DNA of 64,000 nucleotides, from positions 9,424,001 through 9,488,000 of the forward strand of contig OZ316897.1 in assembly GCA_973895155.1 (NCBI GenBank), in the 5' to 3' direction. The translations under genes were made by a program, and so were the position numbers. Each line of letters begins with the position of its first letter. The stretch's first letter is position 1. The DNA comes from Marsupella aquatica. Its lineage: Eukaryota > Marchantiophyta. Positions 58,500-64,000 of the stretch are shown in pieces. The notes under the pieces were generated by a model that saw only the letters and a program-made list of their open reading frames with translations, did no database searches and had not been told where the DNA came from.

Positions 58500-60210
58500 G
58501 AAAATGAGAATAGTGACAATGTAGTTGATCACAATGATGAACTTTTGGCCACCCCAAGTGTTCTACAACCCATGATTCAACCTCAAGTGGCTCGTGCACC
58601 ATCATCTTTAGTACCCACAGCACCTGCTACTCCTTCTAGTTTGGTACCCATGATTATTCCTCCACTAATTCCTGAATTGAGGATTCGGATTCTGAGTTGT
58701 CTAACACACACTACATTCTTTGTGATCATCAAGAACTCAGTGCTTGGTTAGCAGATGATCATGGACTTCCTGTTGATCTCTATGAAGACACTATTACACT
58801 TCCTGTTCCTAACTCAGATTCATCTGATAATGTTTCTTCAAGAAGATCTAGCACTCGGTCGACTAGAGGGACTTTACCATCAGGTTATCGCACTTCATAC
58901 ATGGTTCAAGTTAACATGGTACTTGCACTCATGACTCAACTAGAAGAACCCACAACACTTACTCAAGCTCTTAAATCACCTGATGCTGCTCAATGGCAAG
59001 CTGCTATTGATTCTGAGTATTCTTCTCTTATGAAGAATCATACTTGGGAACTTGTAGACCTACCACCTAGAAGGTCAGTTGTGTCGTGTAAATGGCTTCT
59101 CAAACGCAATTAAGTATCATTCTGATGGTACTATTGCAAGGTATAAGGCTCATCTTGTTGCTTGCGGTTTTTCTCAAGTTGCTGGTATTAACTATATACT
59201 GAGACATTCAGTCCAGTAGTTTGCATGCAATCTCTCAGAGGTATGATTGCCTTAGCCGCAATTCATGATCTACACATGCATCAGCTAGATGTCAAAACAA
59301 TTTTTCTTTATGCGCTTCTACAAGAGGAGGTATATATGCAACAGCCTAAGGGCTTTGTTGATTCCAAGTATCCCAAGCGAGTATGCAAATTACTTCGATC
59401 TCTATATGGCTTGAAACAATCCCCATGGATGTCGTTTCAGCGCTTCAACTCTTATCTTCTTGAGATAGGTTTTGTACCTTGTTCTGCTGATGTCAATGTG
59501 TATGTTAAGAAACAAGGAGCTAACTTTGCAATGCTCGGACTTTATGTTGATGACTCCATTGTCATCTCAAATAATTGACCATTTTTAACAAGCATTAAGC
59601 ATGATTTATTTCTTCATTTTGAAATGGTAGATAATGGTGAACTTGAATATTGCCTTGGGATACAAGTCACTTGTGATAGAGTTGCAAAGACAATTACTTT
59701 ATCATAGTCAAAGTACATTCATGATGTACTTGCTGGGTTTAATATGGCTGACTGTAAACCTATTGATACACCTTTACAAGCCAACTTCTGGTTAACAAAA
59801 GCTATGTGTCCTAACACTATTCATGAGGCTGACCACATGAAGGATGTTCCATACTCTAGTCCTGTTGGCAACATTTTGTATGCCGCAACCAGCACTTGAC
59901 CGGATATAGCCTATGCAGTTGTCCTAGCACAATACATGGCTAACCTTGGCATAGCTCATTGGTTAGCACTTAAGCGGTTTCTTCAATACTTAAAACGCAC
60001 AGCTAATTATGGTCTTACTTACTCTGCTCCAAAGTCAACACAACTATTTGGGCACACTGACTCTGATTGGGGCAGCGACTCGGATTCCCACAAGTCAATT
60101 TTTGGACAATCTTTTCTTTTAGGAGGAGTTGTTGTTTCATGGACAAGTAAGAAACAACCTATCATAGCTCTTTCATACACCAAAGCCGAGTACATTGCCA
60201 GCTCATAAAT
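58500..60210 (+). pseudogene. copia reverse transcriptase and RNase H remnant
   Basis: RT begins near 58,940 (TQALKSPDAAQWQAAIDSEY); it has WELVDLPP, LHQLDVKTIFLY with the first catalytic Asp, GLKQSP, and LYVDDSIVIS with the YVDD box at about 59,545. Stops follow near 59,110 and 59,578. RNase H is seen at 59,930-60,210 (FGHTDSDWGSDSDSHKSIFG, SWTSKKQPIIALSYTKAEYI) and continues after a further stop with an ADILTKALPR end near 60,430. Confidence 0.88.
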
Positions 60211-60620
60211 CTGCCGTCAAGGAAGCCCTTTGGCTTCACCAACTCACAAAAGATATGGGCTTTCCACAAGCGGGCCCTATTTCCATACTTTGTGATAACC
60301 TCTCTGCAATTGCGCTAGCAAAACATCCAGCTCGGTTTCATGACCGATGAACACACATTGACTTACGGTTCAAGTTTTTACAGGAAAAAATCAGCACCAA
60401 TTAGATTTCATTATCACATTTGTCAAGATCTCAGATGATTGCTGATATTTTAACTAAGGCACTACCGAGACCAAAACATCAATTCTGTGCAAATGGATTA
60501 GGTCTCAAAGCACCATAGTTACAATAGTTACACCAACAGTTAGCATATATAAATCTAGGTTTATAATATCTTATTGTTGTTTTATTTTTCTGTTGTCACT
60601 CAGTTTACATTATGGGGGAG

Positions 60621-60879
60621 TGTTTGTGATAATGTCCCTTCTAAGTGTCAACGATCACTTAATCTAAATCCATGTGCTCTTACCTTATTGGTTCTATCCT
60701 CAAAGGTTAAGGGACACAACCTTTAAGGGTTACAACTAGCTCTTTGTTATGTCCCTTCAGGACCTTAGGTCTTTAGTTATCATTCATATACAATCACATC
60801 ATTGTGATTTGTGACATTCATGTAAGTAATTCAATATTCAATCATTTTGTATCCTTGTCAATCTCTCGTTACTTTAAGA
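60621..60879 (+). repeat. Copia 3' LTR
   Basis: 259 bp, preceded by the purine tract at about 60,611-60,620. It is followed by CACTT, corresponding to CACGT before the 5' LTR. Confidence 0.88.
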
Positions 60880-61058
60880 CACTTTTTAACATGGAATATT
60901 ACAATGTTTTCCAGATCATTGGATAACATACCGGGATAACATACTTTGTGGTCATTTTTAAATGAATAGCAATGACTATGCACATCCACCCTTAACTTAG
61001 TTTTCTACCATAAATTTTATACTAGTCACACATCTAACTACAATGTACAACTAAGGTC

Positions 61059-61159
61059 AACAAAAATTAGAGGTTGTATATGAGTCAAAATTACTTAGTT
61101 GACATCGTATGTGAGTCAACTAAGTACTTTTGACTCATATAAAACCTCTAATTTTTGTT
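61059..61159. repeat. Fold-back inverted repeat, 45-bp arms
   Basis: Left arm 61,059-61,103 and right arm 61,115-61,159 are near-perfect reverse complements (starting AACAAAAATTAGAGGTT, ending TTAGTTGAC) with an 11-nt loop. Flanking it, a GTTTTCTACC(A/T)TAAATTTTA phrase occurs on both sides in direct orientation (61,000 and 61,156). This looks like a small fold-back or MITE-type element. Confidence 0.8.
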
Positions 61160-62871
61160 TTCTACCTTAAATTTTACACTTGTCATTCAGTTGACTATTA
61201 TTAAGTAAAACTCTTAGCCGGGGGAGGTGGAGGTCAGGTGGTGGGAACTAGACTGGACATAGTAGCCATTCCCAACTTAAAGCGTTTGAGCTTTGACTGA
61301 GAAGAGTGAGGGTTCCGCATTGCCTCTTGTTGATTATTGATCTCCTCCTCTCTTTGCTCAGCTATGAGCTACTGATCAATGTAACTTAAAATCTTGTCAA
61401 ATTCTGCTGGTCAATCTTCGGCCACCCTTCAACTTGTAATACTTGGCCAACACCTCCAAAATTCATTCTGTGATAACCATAAAGCCCACCTCCAAAATTG
61501 CCTCAGCCACAGACCAAAGTCCTTCTTTGTTGTTGAACAACTCAGTAATGTAGTCCTGGATCTTGTTGTGGTTTGAACCCTTGGTGATAGTTGCGTTATT
61601 GCAATTGATTTGCGCTACCTTGATCACCAACTTAGCGTTCAGGGCAAGAATACCAATACTTCTTAGATAGCTTGGCTCCAACTTCCCCAGACATGGTCCA
61701 GAATCCAAGAGCGATAAGGGTCATACTAACCTTAGGTGCTTTGACCGTAGTGATTCCCTTGCCTTCCTGTCGTGCCGCCAATCCTCCTTGCAACGCTCTA
61801 CGTTCACGATTGTTGTAGTCTCCCAACGTCCTCCATTGATGAATCCCGTGACAATGTATCCCCTTCTATTGGTTTCTATTGATAAAACAATGATCCTTGG
61901 AGTTTTTCTAAAGTGATAGTCAAACACGGTGCCAACGGAAGATAGTGGAGGCAAGAATACTAACCACAATTTGCTAGGAGAGAATGAGCTTGGTGCTTGA
62001 TGAATCTGGTCCTTTATGGCCCTTCAGGAGGCATGGAGCATGGCTCAGTCTGTACTTGTGGCCGCCATCTTGTGGTCCGCATTGATGCTTCGAGTCCAAG
62101 TGTGATATGCTCCAACAGAATTTCACTCCGCCGCCACCAAGGTACAACGATTTGGATGTCTTAAAAGTGTGCATCCTCATGCATTGCTTATTATGACCAC
62201 TATCAGATCCCTAATCTAATCATGACTACTAATGGCTATGTATTCCTCCTTCTACTGTATGAATACGGTCCTATCGACCATAAACGTCTTAATCTACTAA
62301 CAGATCCAGCGTAAGTGACACATTGCTGGTGTCAGAAATTTTTTCACTCATGTCTTTCATCTCCAAAAAAAGTAAAATTCTAGAGACAGAACACACTTAT
62401 TGACAATCTGGAACATGTATGGGGATGTTGACTGAACACAGGATGGATGAATGGATAATTCTGGGCACAACATGGAATGGAAAGTAAAACACTTTAGATG
62501 CTTCATTTTCCATGAAAATCCAAAATAGAAGAAAGAGTGGAGGATCAAGAGTGATGATTTATGGTATGTACTGGATTGAGTATTGAGAAAGAGCAAATAT
62601 TTGCATCGATTGAAGCTCTCCTTAGATAGTCTTAAGTTAGGTTAATCCAAAACTATTGCAAAGAAGATCGTTGACACTCATTTAGGATCAAGAGGTGTGA
62701 TCTAGAGATCTTCACCCTTTCAAATTTCAAATTGCTCTTTAAGGCTCTTGGGAGCAATGCACAGCAATGCACTGGCAAGTAGTAGTGGGCTCACACCTGA
62801 TCCTCTCTCTGTCTCTTTCTCCTTGCTGCATGTAGTGGCCGTTGTTTCTTCCTACCTGAGTCTTGCTAAGC

Positions 62872-62900
62872 AAAATAGCTTGGGGGTCCACAAACTAAGT
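62872..62900 (+). repeat. Third copy of the GGGGTCCAC terminal-type motif
   Basis: AATAGCTTGGGGGTCCACAAACTAA resembles the motifs at 15,042-15,070 and 48,728-48,754 (also ATTAGCC upstream). It may mark the end of another element between here and RPS28. Confidence 0.5.
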
Positions 62901-63180
62901 TTTTCATTGGGTGACAATAAATAGTGTCACTGCAAGAAATTGAAAGCTCTCGTGAGGCTAGTTTTGGATGATATTAATTACTTACATAGACTATTTAGTT
63001 TTAAACCCCTAAACCAATTAGGGTAAAGAGTGTACTTATGGTCACGGCATAAGTACACTCAAGTTATGGACAGTGAATTTTTATGAATTTGGTACTACAT
63101 ACATTTTAAACTTTTAGCTGTTTAAAAAAAACTTATGTGTTTAAAATAATTTTCCTTTTGGTAAGTATAAGTACATTAAT

Positions 63181-63538
63181 TTGGAGGTTTATAACCCCCT
63201 ATTTACCTATTGTGCCATGACGTCTTGGAACGACACCCTTGTTGTCATGGTCGAATCGCAACCCTACCCCCGAACACAAAATACTCGGCTCCTCCTCCGG
63301 CAGAACGTTAGGGTTTTGAGAGCGAAGAAAGTCGACTCGACCTCCACATTTGTTTGTCTTTTCCTTCAGCAGTCTCGTTTAGACGCGCTCCCCTGTTTCT
63401 CTCTCGCATCAGTCTCCCGATCTGCCGACTCGATTGATTGATTGATTGATTGATTTTTCGCCGTGCTCCTCCATCGCTGTTCCTGTTTCCCGATTACTTG
63501 GTTTCCTCGTCGATTGACCGAAGCTCGTGTTTGCCGCC
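63181..63538 (+). promoter_or_regulatory. Promoter and 5' leader of RPS28
   Basis: Contains a telo-box TTAGGGTTT at 63,308-63,316, common upstream of plant ribosomal protein genes, pyrimidine-rich leader sequence, and a GATT microsatellite at about 63,430-63,454. An 86-codon frame here has no family signature and is treated as leader DNA. Confidence 0.6.
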
Positions 63539-63736
63539 ATGGATACGCAAGTGAAGCTCGCGATTGTGATGAAGGTCATCGGCCGCACAGGGTCGAGAGG
63601 ACAAGTGACACAGGTTCGCGTCAAGTTTTTGGACGACCAGAATCGTCTCATTATGAGGAACGTGAAGGGCCCCGTTCGCGAAGGTGACATCCTCACCCTC
63701 CTTGAATCTGAGAGAGAAGCCAGGAGGCTTCGGTGA
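63539..63736 (+). CDS. RPS28: 40S ribosomal protein S28 (eS28)
   Basis: A 65-codon single-exon gene. The protein has the S28e fold features: [33 protein letters not shown] and the invariant C-terminal [10 protein letters not shown], and the full family length. The ATG at 63,539 is in a favourable GCCGCCATGG context; an upstream in-frame ATG at 63,527 would add only four residues not present in the family. eS28 sits at the mRNA exit side of the small ribosomal subunit in the cytosol. A telo-box 220 bp upstream fits coordinated expression with other ribosomal protein genes. Confidence 0.97.
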   Translation: MDTQVKLAIVMKVIGRTGSRGQVTQVRVKFLDDQNRLIMRNVKGPVREGDILTLLESEREARRLR

Positions 63737-63782
63737 TGTTGTCACACATGGCTTGCTGCCATAGTTAAGATGTGAGGACAGC

Positions 63783-63945
63783 GACCTGAGCAGAGGCGAG
63801 AACTGCAGCCGCCGCTCATCTGCGGAACAAGGGGTTTGGAAGAGCAAGCAGGTTGATGTAACGGGACCTGAGCAGGGGCGCGAATTGTAGCCGCCGCTCT
63901 TATGCGGAACAAGGGGTTTTGGAAGAGCAAGCAGGCTGCAGGTCT
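63783..63945 (+). repeat. 82-bp tandem duplication downstream of RPS28
   Basis: Two copies start GACCTGAGCAG at 63,783 and 63,865. They share CAGCCGCCGCTC/TAGCCGCCGCTC, TGCGGAACAAGGGGTTT and GGAAGAGCAAGCAGG, with a handful of differences. The duplication begins 47 bp after the stop codon, so it is probably within the 3' untranslated region. Confidence 0.85.
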
Positions 63946-64000
63946 CGGAATGTCTGGACGGAAGGGAGGAACAGCTTGTGGATGAATTATATGAATTTGA

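Larger units (their letters stand above)
55560..60879 (+). mobile_element. Degenerate Ty1/copia retrotransposon
   Basis: Two LTRs of about 260 bp (55,560-55,820 and 60,621-60,879) start TGTT(A/T)GTGATAATG and end TTACTTTAAGA. The primer site TGGTATCAAAGC follows the first LTR, and a purine tract (TATGGGGGAG) precedes the second. Flanks are CACGT and CACTT, a one-mismatch 5-bp duplication. Order of coding remnants is gag, protease, integrase, RT, RNase H, which is the copia order. Many stops and shifts make it inactive. The LTRs differ at roughly one position in ten by eye, so the insertion is old. Confidence 0.92.
60880..63180. other. Repeat debris between the copia element and RPS28
   Basis: Contains the fold-back at 61,059-61,159, weak minus-strand frames at 61,463-61,969 (one reads KLVIKVAQINCNNATI and ELFNNKEGLWSVAEAILEVG but has stops on both sides and no recognised domain), and a near copy of the GGGGTCCACGAACTAA motif at about 62,883. 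No intact gene. Confidence 0.5.

Noticed and set aside
63181-63441. 86-codon frame upstream of RPS28
   Set aside because: It overlaps the telo-box and GATT microsatellite of the promoter/leader and has no recognisable domain.
1-64000. tRNA or rRNA genes
   Set aside because: None of the conserved tRNA A/B-box arrangements or rRNA blocks were noticed by eye; a covariance-model scan would be needed to exclude them.

Overview
The window is nuclear DNA of a land plant. The evidence is GT-AG introns in the plant genes, a plant-type aldo-keto reductase, a single-exon S28e ribosomal protein gene with a telo-box, and plant transposon families (Mutator-like, CACTA with plant DUF8039/Transposase_24-type proteins, Ty1/copia, Ty3/gypsy). 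The lineage cannot be fixed from the sequence; a seed-free plant is possible but that is a guess.

Layout. 1-10.2 kb is a tandem segmental duplication carrying an aldo-keto reductase (AKR) gene. The upstream copy (703-3581) is broken by a 322-bp insertion in exon 1 and a one-base insertion in exon 3. The downstream copy (7633-9968, five exons, 322 aa) looks intact with a complete Asp/Tyr/Lys/His tetrad. 11.19-12.83 kb (minus) is an uninterrupted 546-aa gene of the TMEM53/DUF829 alpha/beta-hydrolase-like family.

14.45-49.19 kb is a nest of transposons. Its two ends are related inverted repeats about 34.7 kb apart. Inside are: (i) a 10.68-kb Mutator-like element (MULE A, 15,671-26,352) with terminal inverted repeats and a perfect 10-bp target duplication, carrying a DDE/SWIM transposase on the minus strand and two plus-strand cargo genes, one with an RPA1-like zinc-ribbon/OB fold and one built from small phase-0 exons; (ii) a second, different MULE-type transposase (33.5-37.1 kb, minus) facing a Lys/Glu-rich plus-strand gene (26.9-28.8 kb); (iii) an insertion with a four-copy 180-bp array and an unrecognised decayed gene (30.6-32.8 kb); (iv) the 5' part of a Ty3/gypsy-like element (LTR 40,746-43,206, gag, zinc knuckle, protease, no reverse transcriptase); and (v) AT-rich DNA without genes (43.2-48.7 kb).

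49.57-55.25 kb looks like a second, more decayed member of the outer inverted-repeat family. It holds a clear CACTA element (50,646-53,841, TSD AAT). 55.56-60.88 kb is a degenerate Ty1/copia element with both LTRs. 60.9-63.2 kb is repeat debris. The window ends with the 40S ribosomal protein S28 gene (63,539-63,736) and an 82-bp tandem duplication just downstream.

Only AKR copy 2, the TMEM53-like gene and RPS28 look like intact host genes. Everything else is mobile DNA in various states of decay. The most unusual feature is the cargo of MULE A, in particular the RPA-like protein.
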